A DNA stretch of 13,759 bases, taken from the NCBI GenBank assembly GCA_002332795.1, contig DDBP01000300.1, positions 1 to 13,759 on the forward strand, in the 5' to 3' direction. Position 1 is the first letter of the stretch, and each line of letters starts with the position of its first letter. The notes under the pieces are model-generated. The model did no database searches, was not told the DNA's origin, and worked only from the letters and a program-made list of their open reading frames with translations. This document shows, one piece after another, positions 1 to 6,905 of this stretch. Source of the DNA: Anaerolineales bacterium UBA2029 (GTDB lineage Bacteria > Chloroflexota > Anaerolineae > Aggregatilineales > Aggregatilineaceae). A program made the position numbers and the translations under genes.

Positions 1-91
1 GCCCCCTCTCCAGCCTAGACTAGAGAGAGGGCACGAGGCGCGTTAGTGCCGAGTGAGGGTGAGGTAAAGCCGCAGAGCAGGACTTCTCAAA
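1..91. repeat. Dispersed palindromic repeat, copy 1 (cut by window start)
   Basis: Bases 23-69 run from GAGAGAGGG to GTGAGGTAAAG. They match 8030-8078 with about five transitions plus a 2-base length difference in a G run, and also match 4950-4993. A CCCTCTCC / GAGAGAGGG inverted pair (about 3-31) forms the centre of the palindrome, and the outer left arm lies outside the window. Similarity to the copy at 4855-5012 continues to the GCAGGACT-type sequence near 85. Bases 1-140 hold no gene that I can support. Confidence 0.6.
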
Positions 92-140
92 CGGCCTCCC
101 AGAGCAATAACTCAGATATACAACACCCAGGATACCGCCC

Positions 141-1439
141 TCAGGCGTCCTTACGCTCGCTGCGACCCAGCGTCTGCTCGACCCACACGCGCACGCCATC
201 CGGCACGTCTTCGCGCACGACCGTCGTCGGGCCGATCTCGGCATCGCGCCCGATCTTCACGCCGGGCATGGTCATCACGTTGACCGCGATGAAAGCGCGC
301 TTGCCCGCGATCAGCCCCAGCTTGGTGCGCCCGGTGTTCAGCCGCTGCCCCTTCACCACGGACCACACCGGCCCCTGATCAATACGCAGGTTGGCCGTGG
401 TGCAGCTCGCGGAGAAGTTCACGTCCTCGTCCAGCACGGAATCGAGCACCTGACAGGCGTGCGTATGGGCGCGGTCGGCCAGGTAGCTGCGCGCTACTTC
501 GGTGGCAAAGCCCACCACCGCCCCCGCGCCGATCATGGACTCGCGCACCAGCGCCCCGTTGCCCACGATCGCGCCCGCTCCGATGTAGGCCGGGCCGATG
601 ACCGTTGCGCCGTGAAAGAGCCGCGCGCCGCTTTCGATCACCACGTTGCCTTTGATCAGCACGCCATCTTCGATCAGGGCGTCTGGAGCGATGCGCTGTC
701 CCTCGATCTGCCCCAGGAAGGCGTGCATGATGTCCAGCACGTGCCAGGGGAACTTCAGCGCCTGCCACGCGCCTTCGTAGGGCACCACGCGGAAAACATG
801 CTCTTTCATCATCTGCGCCATGGCCCGCTCGTAGTGATCGTCGGTCTTGTCCGGCTTGGCGTACTCGGCGCGGATGTAGTCCAGCAGCAGGGTCGCGTCG
901 GTGTGAATATGCGCGACGATGCTCACCAGGTCGCTGGGTTCGTTGCCCGGCCCCGGCTTCTCGATCACGTTGCGAATGCGCCCGTCCCCGTCCACTTCCA
1001 GGTAGCCGCCGGGGAAATACTCGCTGACGCGATACCCGGCCAGATAGGCCAGCGCCATTTCAGACTGATACTCGGTCAGCATGCGCTGATGCAGGATGGT
1101 GTCGGTCAGGTCGTGCACCTGCGTGACGTAGATGGTCTGATTGCCGTGCCTGGCCAGATAGCCTTCGAGTTGCAGCAGGGCATCGCCCATGCCGCGCGGC
1201 TCGCGCTGCACGACGACTTCTGCCTGCACCCCAGATAGCGACGACAGCAGGCCGCGAATCTGCGCTTCGTTCTCCGGATTGGCGACGATCACGGCGCGCG
1301 TCAGGCCCAGGCGGGCGTAATTCTCCAGTTGCAGGCTCAACAAGGGACGGCCCATGAACTTGATCAGCGACTTTTCTTCCAGCGGCCACAGGCGCGAACT
1401 CGCTCCACCGGCCAGAATTACCAGTAATGGGGTGCGCAC
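141..1439 (-). CDS. Sugar-1-phosphate nucleotidylyltransferase with left-handed beta-helix C-terminal domain
   Basis: This is a 432-residue NDP-sugar pyrophosphorylase-like enzyme, expected to join an NTP to a sugar 1-phosphate in the cytoplasm and feed glycan synthesis. The N-terminal half is a nucleotidyltransferase fold. It has the phosphate-binding loop AGGASSRLWPL (10-20), K27, a GMGDAL segment (83-88) where the family has its GTA-type motif, and VIEKP (158-162) with the usual sugar-phosphate lysine K161. From about 250 to 410 there are hexapeptide turns such as IGAGAIVG, as in GlmU-like bifunctional enzymes, so an acyltransferase activity is possible. The start is GTG, because AGGAGG (1446-1451) lies 6 bases upstream; a longer form to 1484 would begin before that site. 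The substrate cannot be told from sequence. The first signature is SSR rather than GTR, as in some mannose-1-phosphate guanylyltransferase-like proteins. Confidence 0.85.
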   Translation of the reverse strand: MRTPLLVILAGGASSRLWPLEEKSLIKFMGRPLLSLQLENYARLGLTRAVIVANPENEAQIRGLLSSLSGVQAEVVVQREPRGMGDALLQLEGYLARHGNQTIYVTQVHDLTDTILHQRMLTEYQSEMALAYLAGYRVSEYFPGGYLEVDGDGRIRNVIEKPGPGNEPSDLVSIVAHIHTDATLLLDYIRAEYAKPDKTDDHYERAMAQMMKEHVFRVVPYEGAWQALKFPWHVLDIMHAFLGQIEGQRIAPDALIEDGVLIKGNVVIESGARLFHGATVIGPAYIGAGAIVGNGALVRESMIGAGAVVGFATEVARSYLADRAHTHACQVLDSVLDEDVNFSASCTTANLRIDQGPVWSVVKGQRLNTGRTKLGLIAGKRAFIAVNVMTMPGVKIGRDAEIGPTTVVREDVPDGVRVWVEQTLGRSERKDA

Positions 1440-1445
1440 GTTCTT

Positions 1446-1451
1446 CCTCCT
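1446..1451 (-). promoter_or_regulatory. Shine-Dalgarno site deciding the GTG start
   Basis: A perfect AGGAGG on the minus strand ends 6 bases before the GTG at 1439. It fixes the nucleotidyltransferase start there rather than at the upstream in-frame codon at 1484. Confidence 0.8.
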
Positions 1452-1507
1452 GCACGAGTGTTGCTCAACGGCCCTTCCGGTCAACCCGCATGGCTCACCG
1501 ACGGGCC

Positions 1508-1537
1508 ATTCTACTGCGAGACCATGTGTCTGTCCAA
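1508..1537 (-). promoter_or_regulatory. Candidate sigma70-type promoter for the nucleotidyltransferase
   Basis: TTGGAC (1532-1537), an 18-base spacer and TAGAAT (1508-1513) read on the minus strand in the 111-base gap after the rhomboid stop codon. The leader would be about 60 bases. The call rests on pattern match only; read-through from the rhomboid gene is the alternative. Confidence 0.4.
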
Positions 1538-1550
1538 TGGGCAGCCGGTC

Positions 1551-2267
1551 TTACCACCACGGCTCGTCGCGATCGCTGTAGTTGGGCGGGAACAGAATCT
1601 CCTGCCGACGGCGCGGCGGTTCCGGCTTGATGGGAGCCAGCAGGGCTGCCCCGGCCATGCCCGCCACAAAGCCGCCGACATGTGCCCAGAAGGCCACGCC
1701 TGTGCTCTGTGCCGTCGGCACGCTGAGCGCGACCATGCCGTTGAGAAGCTGCGTCATGAACCAGATGCCCAGGTAAATGAAGGCGGGGACATACACCACG
1801 CCCAGATACCAGATGAACGTGCGAATCCGGTTGAGCGGATAGAGCAGAATATACGCGCCCATCACGCCGGAAATCGCGCCGCTCGCGCCTACCGTCGGAA
1901 TCTGCGAGCCAGGGTTGGTGAGGATGTGCGCGGCAGAAGCGGCCAGGCCAGTGCCGAGGTAGAAAACCAGAAACAGCATCGGGCCGAAGCGCTGCTCGAT
2001 GTTGTCGCCGAAAATCCACAGAAACAGCATGTTGCCAGCGATATGCGCGAACCCACCGTGCACGAACATGGACGTGAACAGGGTGAAGAGATCAACGCCG
2101 CGCTCGATCTCCGCCGGGATCGCTCCATAGGTGTACACGAACGAGAACTGTTGCCGCACGTCCAGAGACGCTTCGTACAAATAGACCAGCACGTTGACCA
2201 CAATGAGCGCTACCGTGACCACCGGGATGCCCCGCGCCCCGTGATTGTCGTCGCCGATGGGGAACAT
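1551..2267 (-). CDS. Rhomboid-family intramembrane serine protease
   Basis: This is a 238-residue polytopic membrane protein that would cleave transmembrane substrates within the bilayer. The Ser-His dyad is visible: GASG (127-130) with S129, and AHVGGF (195-200) with H196. HIAGN (75-79) supplies the upstream His/Asn that line the oxyanion hole. The N-terminal helix (about 16-32) is followed by a 40-residue loop and then five more hydrophobic segments. The tail after residue 212 is polar, Pro/Arg-rich and probably cytoplasmic. The ATG at 2267 is chosen because GAGGAGG (2272-2278) sits just upstream; extension to 2333 would run into the terminator. Gene order is response regulator, terminator, rhomboid, nucleotidyltransferase. 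The substrate is unknown. Length and motifs are normal for short bacterial rhomboids. Confidence 0.9.
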   Translation of the reverse strand: MFPIGDDNHGARGIPVVTVALIVVNVLVYLYEASLDVRQQFSFVYTYGAIPAEIERGVDLFTLFTSMFVHGGFAHIAGNMLFLWIFGDNIEQRFGPMLFLVFYLGTGLAASAAHILTNPGSQIPTVGASGAISGVMGAYILLYPLNRIRTFIWYLGVVYVPAFIYLGIWFMTQLLNGMVALSVPTAQSTGVAFWAHVGGFVAGMAGAALLAPIKPEPPRRRQEILFPPNYSDRDEPWW

Positions 2268-2314
2268 ATACCCTCCTCGCGTCTCTGCCTGCCTCGACCG
2301 CGCGTCCCGTCCAC

Positions 2315-2350
2315 AAAAAAACGCGCCTGCCAACGCACACAGTGGCAGGC
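2315..2350 (-). terminator. Rho-independent terminator after the response regulator
   Basis: On the minus strand an 8-bp perfect stem, GCCTGCCA / TGGCAGGC, closes a 10-base loop. GCG and a run of seven T (2321-2315) follow. It lies 45 bases past the response regulator stop and only 47 bases before the rhomboid ATG. It should therefore separate the two genes or attenuate read-through. Confidence 0.85.
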
Positions 2351-2395
2351 CCTGAGCGTCACACCTATCGGCTCATCTTTCGTTGATGGCGAGCT

Positions 2396-2794
2396 TCACA
2401 GGCTCGCCCGCAGGTCGGCGTCCCCCTCGCCCATGTCGAGCATCCGCCGGACTTTGGCCACCAGGTCGTGATGCAAGATCGGCTTGGGCAGATAGTCGCT
2501 GGCCCCGGCCTCCATACCACTCATGACGCTCTTGGCGTCACCGCGCGCCGATAGAATCAGAATCGGCAGCTCCGCCGTGTCAGGACGATTGCGCAACAGG
2601 CGGCATAGCTCGATCCCATCCATCCCCGGCATCATCACGTCGAGGATGATCAGGTCGGGCTTTTCCAGCTCCAGCACCGCCAGCGCCTGATCGGCATCCT
2701 TGGCTTTGAGCACCTCAAAGCCGCCGCGCTCCAGCATGATCCCGATCAGAGTCAACGCGCCGATCTCGTCATCAACCACAAGGATCCGTTTCAT
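2396..2794 (-). CDS. Stand-alone response regulator receiver protein
   Basis: This is a single receiver (CheY-like) domain of 132 residues with no output domain. The acidic pocket is D8/D9 in VVDDE, the phospho-acceptor is D52 in LDVMMPGMDG, the switch Ser is S82 in LSARGD, and K104 lies in LPKP. Such proteins pass a phosphoryl signal to a partner by protein contact rather than by binding DNA. No histidine kinase is in the window, so the partner is unknown. The start is uncertain: ATG at 2794 has GGAG 9 bases upstream and gives the usual MKRILVVDDE beginning, while in-frame ATGs at 2803 and 2809 would add three or five residues. The last twelve residues are acidic and polar. Transcription should end at the terminator just downstream. 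Confidence 0.9.
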   Translation of the reverse strand: MKRILVVDDEIGALTLIGIMLERGGFEVLKAKDADQALAVLELEKPDLIILDVMMPGMDGIELCRLLRNRPDTAELPILILSARGDAKSVMSGMEAGASDYLPKPILHHDLVAKVRRMLDMGEGDADLRASL

Positions 2795-2847
2795 GCCCGG
2801 CATCTCCATGGCAGGCCCGCCTGTCCGGTCGCTGCACGTTACGCTTT

Positions 2848-2875
2848 AGTTTAGCAGCAAACCTCAGCCCTGCAA
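2848..2875 (-). promoter_or_regulatory. Candidate promoter for the response regulator
   Basis: On the minus strand TTGCAG (2870-2875), a 16-base spacer and TAAACT (2848-2853) would start RNA near 2841, giving a leader of about 47 bases. This is a pattern match only. Confidence 0.4.
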
Positions 2876-2890
2876 CCGCAGTGCCACAGG

Positions 2891-2970
2891 GGGTGTGTGC
2901 AAAGGTTGTCAGTGACCTTGGTGCGCCGGCTGACCCTCATCCCCCGCCCGCGCGGCGGGCAAAGGGGCGG
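2891..2970. repeat. Dispersed repeat, partial copy (left half)
   Basis: GTGCAAAGGTTGTCAG (2897-2912) is identical to bases 4859-4874 of the copy inside the glycosyltransferase. CTGACC followed by a TCA(T)CCCCC run matches that copy again. A GCCCGC-GCG-GCGGGC hairpin (2946-2960) takes the place of the longer palindrome. The right arm is missing, and the IS element begins just downstream. Confidence 0.5.
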
Positions 2971-3019
2971 ACAGGGCCAGGGCGTGTCTGCAAAGGCAAG
3001 TTATTGATAAAATCGAGGC

Positions 3020-3800
3020 ATGACAGAGCGAAGACATGAACTGACAGACGCACAGTGGGAGCGACTGGCCCCGTTGTTGCCGCCGCAGAAGCCAAAGACA
3101 GGGCGACCAGCGCTGGACCATCGGAGGGTGGTCAACGGAATCTTGTGGGTGCTGCGCACGGGGGCACCCTGGCGTGACATGCCGGAACGCTACGGCAAGT
3201 GGCAGACGGTCTACAGCCGGTTTCGCCGCTGGCGACAGGCCGGGATTTGGGAGCGCGTGTTGGCCGCCCTACAACAGCAAGCCGACGAGGGGGGTGAGCT
3301 TGACTGAGAGATCCACTTTGTGGATAGCAGCATCGTGCGGGCTCACCAGCACGCCGCCGGGGCGAAAAAGGGAGCGAACAAGCCTTAGGCTGCTCACGGG
3401 GCGGCTGGAGCACCAAAATCCACGTACGCGCTGAGGGACAGGGCTAGCCCATCACCTTTGTGTTGACCGGCGGCGAACGGCATGAGGTGACGGTCCTGGA
3501 ACAGTTGCTGGCCCAAGGGGCGGTCAAGCGAGCAGGCCGGGAGCGTCCCAAACGCCGACCGCGGCGGCTTGTCGGGGATAAAGGCTACAGCTATCGTTTC
3601 GTGCGCGCCTTGTTACGGCGGCGCGGCATCCGCTACACCATCCCGCGCCGTTCGGACCAACGCCAGGACCGTTCGACCGGATGGTGTACCGCCAACGCAA
3701 TCGAGTAGAACGCCTGATCAACCGCCTGAAGCGGTTCCGGCGCATCGCTACTCGATATGACAAACTCGCCACCAATTATCTCATGGTTGGTCTCCTCTGC
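3020..3800 (+). pseudogene. IS5-family transposase, inactivated
   Basis: The reading is that of a two-frame IS427-type DDE transposase. Part A starts MTERRHELTDAQWERL and carries the insertion-element HTH-like domain. It meets a TGA at 3305-3307 where relatives have Trp (ELD-W-EIHFVDSS). It then carries the first catalytic Asp, in VDSS, and ends at TAG 3386. Part B, in the -1 frame from the A5G at 3365, continues GSEQALGCSRGGWSTKIHV. It meets TAG at 3445-3447 (expected Leu) and contains LVGDKGY with the second Asp. An indel between about 3658 and 3672 forces another frame change to FDRMVYRQRNRVERLINRLK, with the catalytic Glu. The C-terminus after TNYL is degraded. All three DDE residues survive, but two nonsense codons and one frameshift mean no active transposase. 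Confidence 0.85.
3365..3370 (+). promoter_or_regulatory. Possible programmed -1 frameshift site of the transposase
   Basis: Codons AAA AAG (preceded by G) lie exactly where the reading must move from the part A frame to the part B frame. Slipping back one base gives KGSEQALGCSRGGW, which fits the family through the junction. Two-frame transposases of this group are known to use A-rich slippery sites. The heptamer here is not the ideal A-AAA-AAG, so chance mutation remains possible. Confidence 0.45.
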
Positions 3801-3806
3801 GAACAT

Positions 3807-5954
3807 TCACGGCGCGATCAGCGGCAGGTCGGCGACGAAGGTCTCGTCGTCGAGCTGGAAGATGGCGTTGACGCCAATCGTGCCGTCGGGACGCGCCCGC
3901 ACGCTGTCGAACAGTCCCACCTGCAGGGCAAACGGGCCTTGCGCGTCGGAGGGGACGCTGATCGGCAGGCGGTAGACCAGCAGGTCGCCGGACACCCAGT
4001 CCAGCGCCGAGATCACCGCTCCATCTACGACCGTCACGCGCGCCCCATTCCCGTCGAGCAGGTGTGCGTAGGGGGCAAACGTCCAGATGCCGCGGTCAGG
4101 GGACAGGCCGTCTACGCGCCAGAACAGGTCCAGGGTGGCGCTCTCTCCTGCCGTCAGCGAGCCGTCCAGCGTCCAGCCGACGAAGCTCACCAGGATGTCG
4201 GAGGGAATGTCGGCAGGGTGCGCAATGGGCAGTTGTTCTGGCGTCACACGCCACAAGGCGATGGTGGAGCCGTCGGAAAACACCAGCGGCGAGGCGGCGG
4301 GCGTCGCGTAGAGCGGCGGCGCGACGGTCTCCTGCGGGCGCGCAATCGTCAGCAGCAGCGCACCACCCGGCGGGACGATGAGGGCACGTTCAAAGCCGCT
4401 CATCTCCTCGCTGCGCACGGCCTTACCGGCCAGGGTGGGCGGCGTCCATTCTGGCATGGGACTGAGAATCGCCATCCCCGGCTCAAGCGCCTCGCGCAGA
4501 CGTGTCCCCAGAGCCGTGGCTTCGGCCAGGGGCAGCGTGCCGGGCAGGTCTTCGCCAGGGTGCGCGGCGCTGGCCTGCGCAAAGCGCACCGTGTTCAGCC
4601 CGTTGAGCGCGCCGGTGACGATCACCAGGGCGGCGACCAGCGCCATACCCGCGCGCCGGTCGAGGGCGGGGCGCACGCCCCAGGCCGCCAGCCCGTGCCC
4701 GGCGGGGATGGTCAGCAGCAGGTAGAAGGGGTGCACGGAGCGCGAGACGTAGCTCATCATCAGGACGGGCAGCGCGAACCAGGTCAGCAGGATCAGCACC
4801 CGGTCACGAGAGTCTACGGGGTGCGACAGGACAGTGTCTCTGCGCTGAACGAGGGGGCGTGCAAAGGTTGTCAGCGACTCGCTCGACGTGGGAGCGCTGA
4901 CCTCACCCCCAGCCTCGCCACGCTCGGCTTGCCTCCTCTCCATGTATGGAGAGAGGGCAGCGCGGCGCGCCAGCGCCGAGCGGGGGTGAGGTAACCCGGA
5001 ATGCAGGACTCTGCCCGACACCGGTTGCCCATATCTCCAGGTGAGTAGTACTCTGCCTGCGCCGATCACAACGAACGCCATCCAGACGGCGTGCACCGCG
5101 CGGCTGAGCGCCTGCCGCGTCTGCACGTCGTCGGCGGGGGCGGCCATGCCACGCACCTCCGCGTAACCGCTGCCGGTGATCAGCCGCAGGGCGTGGCCGA
5201 GCGCCTCGTCCGACAGGTGCGCCTCGCCTGCTGCGAAAGTCTCCGCGCGGGAGCGGGTACGATCCCAGGTGCGCAGCAACCCGGCGGCGTAGAAGGCGGC
5301 GAACACGACGAAGCAGGCGCTTCCGATCAGCAGGGCGCGTTTGGGCACTCGTCGCCAGTAGAGGGCGAGCAGCAGGCCGACAGGCGCGAGCAGGGCATAG
5401 GCCAGCAGGTAGGTGTGAGCGAAGAGGGTCAGGCCGCCCAGGGCGATCAGCAGTCGGCGGGCGGGGTGGCGCGTCTGCCCGGTGAGGACGGGGGTCAGCG
5501 CCCAGAACACCAGGGCAACAAAAAACGGAGCCAGAGCCTGTACCCATGCGCGCCGACTGTCTTCAATGATCCAGGGATTGGTCGCCAGCAGGGCGGTGGC
5601 GAGCAGCGCCGCCCGCGTATCCAGCAGACGGGCCAGCGCCCGCCAGACCAGCCAGATCGCCAGAGTGTTGAGGGCGATGGTGAAGACGTAGACAGCCAGC
5701 GGTTGCCGCGCCAGTGCGACGATGGGCAGGTACAGGTAGCCAGTGAGCGGCGGGTTGTCGAAGAGCACCGAGGTGCCCTGCCCGGTCAGTGGCCAGCGTC
5801 CGGCATCCAGCGTGCGCAGCGCCTGCCAGATGGGGTATGCCTGGTCAATGTTGTATTCGATCGCGCCCAGATGCTGAAAGCGCAGCCAGACGCCCATCAG
5901 CACGATCAGCGCCAGCAAAAGCTGTTCGGTTCGGGAAAGAGAAGTCCGTCGCAT
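3807..5954 (-). CDS. GT-C membrane glycosyltransferase (GT39/ArnT-like) with C-terminal beta domain
   Basis: This 715-residue integral membrane protein is expected to transfer a sugar from a polyprenyl-phosphate donor on the outer face of the membrane. There are about eleven hydrophobic segments between residues 8 and 454. After the first helix the loop carries an acidic residue, D37 in YNIDQAYP, where GT-C enzymes place their catalytic Asp. NPWIIEDSRRAW (126-137) is typical of this family in Chloroflexota. Residues from about 575 form a soluble beta-rich domain (SFVGWTLDG...LDLFWRV...LQVGLFD). Residues 310-382 are hydrophilic and low in family character; 321-365 are encoded by a dispersed repeat. 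The start at 5954 has only a weak ribosome site. The stop lies at the edge of the IS remnant, so the original C-terminus may have differed. Acceptor and donor are unknown. Confidence 0.8.
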   Translation of the reverse strand: MRRTSLSRTEQLLLALIVLMGVWLRFQHLGAIEYNIDQAYPIWQALRTLDAGRWPLTGQGTSVLFDNPPLTGYLYLPIVALARQPLAVYVFTIALNTLAIWLVWRALARLLDTRAALLATALLATNPWIIEDSRRAWVQALAPFFVALVFWALTPVLTGQTRHPARRLLIALGGLTLFAHTYLLAYALLAPVGLLLALYWRRVPKRALLIGSACFVVFAAFYAAGLLRTWDRTRSRAETFAAGEAHLSDEALGHALRLITGSGYAEVRGMAAPADDVQTRQALSRAVHAVWMAFVVIGAGRVLLTWRYGQPVSGRVLHSGLPHPRSALARRAALSPYMERRQAERGEAGGEVSAPTSSESLTTFARPLVQRRDTVLSHPVDSRDRVLILLTWFALPVLMMSYVSRSVHPFYLLLTIPAGHGLAAWGVRPALDRRAGMALVAALVIVTGALNGLNTVRFAQASAAHPGEDLPGTLPLAEATALGTRLREALEPGMAILSPMPEWTPPTLAGKAVRSEEMSGFERALIVPPGGALLLTIARPQETVAPPLYATPAASPLVFSDGSTIALWRVTPEQLPIAHPADIPSDILVSFVGWTLDGSLTAGESATLDLFWRVDGLSPDRGIWTFAPYAHLLDGNGARVTVVDGAVISALDWVSGDLLVYRLPISVPSDAQGPFALQVGLFDSVRARPDGTIGVNAIFQLDDETFVADLPLIAP
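4855..5012. repeat. Dispersed palindromic repeat inside the glycosyltransferase gene
   Basis: Bases 4900-4992 form a long imperfect palindrome: ACCTCACCCCC opens the left arm, CTCTCCATGTATGGAGAG is the centre, and GGGGGTGAGGT closes the right arm. It is preceded by GTGCAAAGGTTGTCAG (4859-4874), identical to 2897-2912, and by a small GTCAGCG / CGCTGAC hairpin (4870-4901). The right arm matches 23-69 and 8030-8078. The copy keeps the minus-strand frame open and is translated as residues 314-367 of the host protein. Confidence 0.75.
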
Positions 5955-5977
5955 AGAATGGCCTGTCCGCTGCTGTC

Positions 5978-6006
5978 GTTATGCCTGGCTTACAGCGCAG
6001 CGGCAA
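5978..6006 (-). promoter_or_regulatory. Candidate promoter for the glycosyltransferase
   Basis: On the minus strand TTGCCG (6001-6006), 17 bases and CATAAC (5978-5983) lie just upstream of the ATG at 5954. The -10 match is moderate. It diverges from the L25 promoter only 33 bases away. Confidence 0.3.
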
Positions 6007-6038
6007 TGATAGCGTGAGCGGTTGCGGCCAGCCAACCA

Positions 6039-6067
6039 TTGACGCTCAGCGCCTGCTCCATTACAAT
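6039..6067 (+). promoter_or_regulatory. Promoter for rplY
   Basis: TTGACG (6039-6044), a 17-base spacer and TACAAT (6062-6067) are each one base from consensus. RNA would start near 6074, leaving a leader of about 120 bases before the L25 ATG. I found no convincing autoregulatory structure in that leader beyond short GC hairpins. Confidence 0.7.
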
Positions 6068-6195
6068 TGCGCTGCTGTGCGCCCCCGCCTGGCGTGTAGT
6101 CCATTGTCGAGGAGTGCTGGGGGGCACGCTGAACGACCCTCAAGAACGACAAACGTGGCGGGTCACCCTGCTGAGATCGAGGAGAACAGGTTTCG

Positions 6196-6840
6196 ATGGC
6201 TGAGAAATTTGTGCTTGAGGCAACCAGGCGCGATCTGACCGGCAAGCAGGTCAAGCAGATGCGGGCGCAAGGGTTGATCCCCGCCGTGTTGTACGGGCCA
6301 GCGTTCGAAGCGCTACCCTTGCAGGTGTCCTGGACGGCGCTGCGTCCCGTGTTGCGCGACGCTGGCGGTACGCACCTGATCGAGTTGAACGTGGACGGTG
6401 AGCAGCACAGCGCCCTGGTGCGCCAGGTGCAGCGTGACCCGATCCGCGGGGACGTGCTGCACGTGGACTTTTTCCGCGTGCGGATGGACGTCGCCATCCG
6501 CACCGAAGTGCCGGTGGTGCTGGTGGGGCACGCGGACGCGATCGAAGATGCGGGCGGCGTGATCAATCACGAGATGACGCATGTGTTGGTGGAATGCCTG
6601 CCCGCCGACCTGCCCGCCGAGATCGCGGTGGACGTGTCCGGGCTGCGCGAAGTGGGCGACAACATCCTGGCTGCTCAACTGCCCGTGCTGCCTGGCGTGA
6701 CCTACCTGGTGGAAGGTAACGAAGTGGTGGTTTCGACCTCGTTCCTGGAAACGGCTGAGGTGGAGGAAGAGGCGGGCGCAGAAGCTGCCGCCGAACCGGA
6801 ACTCATCCGCCGTCGTCCTGCCGAGGAAGAGGAAGAGTAA
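6196..6840 (+). CDS. rplY: 50S ribosomal protein L25 (long Ctc/TL5 form)
   Basis: This 214-residue protein binds 5S rRNA in the large subunit. Residues 1-95 are the L25 domain, with the family-typical EATRRDLTGKQVKQMRAQGLIPAVLYG start and DPIRGDVLHVDF (81-92). Residues about 100-190 are the TL5/Ctc C-terminal beta domain (VPVVLVGHADA...AEIAVDVSGL...GDNI). The tail from 187 is strongly acidic and ends in five Glu, as is common in the long form. GAGGAG (6179-6184) lies 11 bases before the ATG, a slightly long spacing. The gene has its own promoter and terminator, so it is probably monocistronic. This is not the short E. coli type, which lacks the second domain. Confidence 0.95.
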   Translation: MAEKFVLEATRRDLTGKQVKQMRAQGLIPAVLYGPAFEALPLQVSWTALRPVLRDAGGTHLIELNVDGEQHSALVRQVQRDPIRGDVLHVDFFRVRMDVAIRTEVPVVLVGHADAIEDAGGVINHEMTHVLVECLPADLPAEIAVDVSGLREVGDNILAAQLPVLPGVTYLVEGNEVVVSTSFLETAEVEEEAGAEAAAEPELIRRRPAEEEEE

Positions 6841-6874
6841 TCCTCACGACGGGCGTAGACTGTCGAAGGATATC

Positions 6875-6905
6875 ACAGGGGCCAGCAACGGCCCCTGTTT
6901 TCGTT
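6875..6905 (+). terminator. Rho-independent terminator after rplY
   Basis: A 9-bp perfect stem, ACAGGGGCC / GGCCCCTGT, closes a six-base loop and runs into TTTCGTTT. It starts 35 bases after the L25 stop and sits between two convergent genes. The opposite strand lacks a T run, so it mainly serves rplY and shields trmI. Confidence 0.85.

Larger units (their letters stand above)
2981..3812 (+). mobile_element. Decayed IS5-family (IS427-like) insertion sequence
   Basis: The element is defined by the broken DDE transposase at 3020-3800. The left end is probably the GGCGTGTCTGCAAAGG sequence from 2981, about 40 bases before the ATG, as in IS5 relatives. A degenerate counterpart may lie at about 3793-3812: the minus strand reads GCCGTG, five extra bases, then TCGCAGAGG. 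No target duplication could be fixed. The right boundary overlaps the stop codon of the neighbouring glycosyltransferase. Family assignment is from the protein; the ends are approximate. Confidence 0.55.

Noticed and set aside
459..1238. Long plus-strand open frame antisense to the nucleotidyltransferase
   Set aside because: It is a shadow of a high-GC gene on the other strand. Its translation is His/Val/Gln-rich with no family pattern, while the minus frame has clear motifs.
2889..3019. Small gene between the response regulator and the transposase
   Set aside because: The only frames here are short and consist of repeat and IS-end sequence without a ribosome site.
3681..4994. 437-codon plus-strand frame running from the transposase tail across the glycosyltransferase
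   Set aside because: Only its first 35-40 codons are genuine transposase sequence. The rest is antisense to membrane helices and reads as Arg/Gly/Gln-rich noise.
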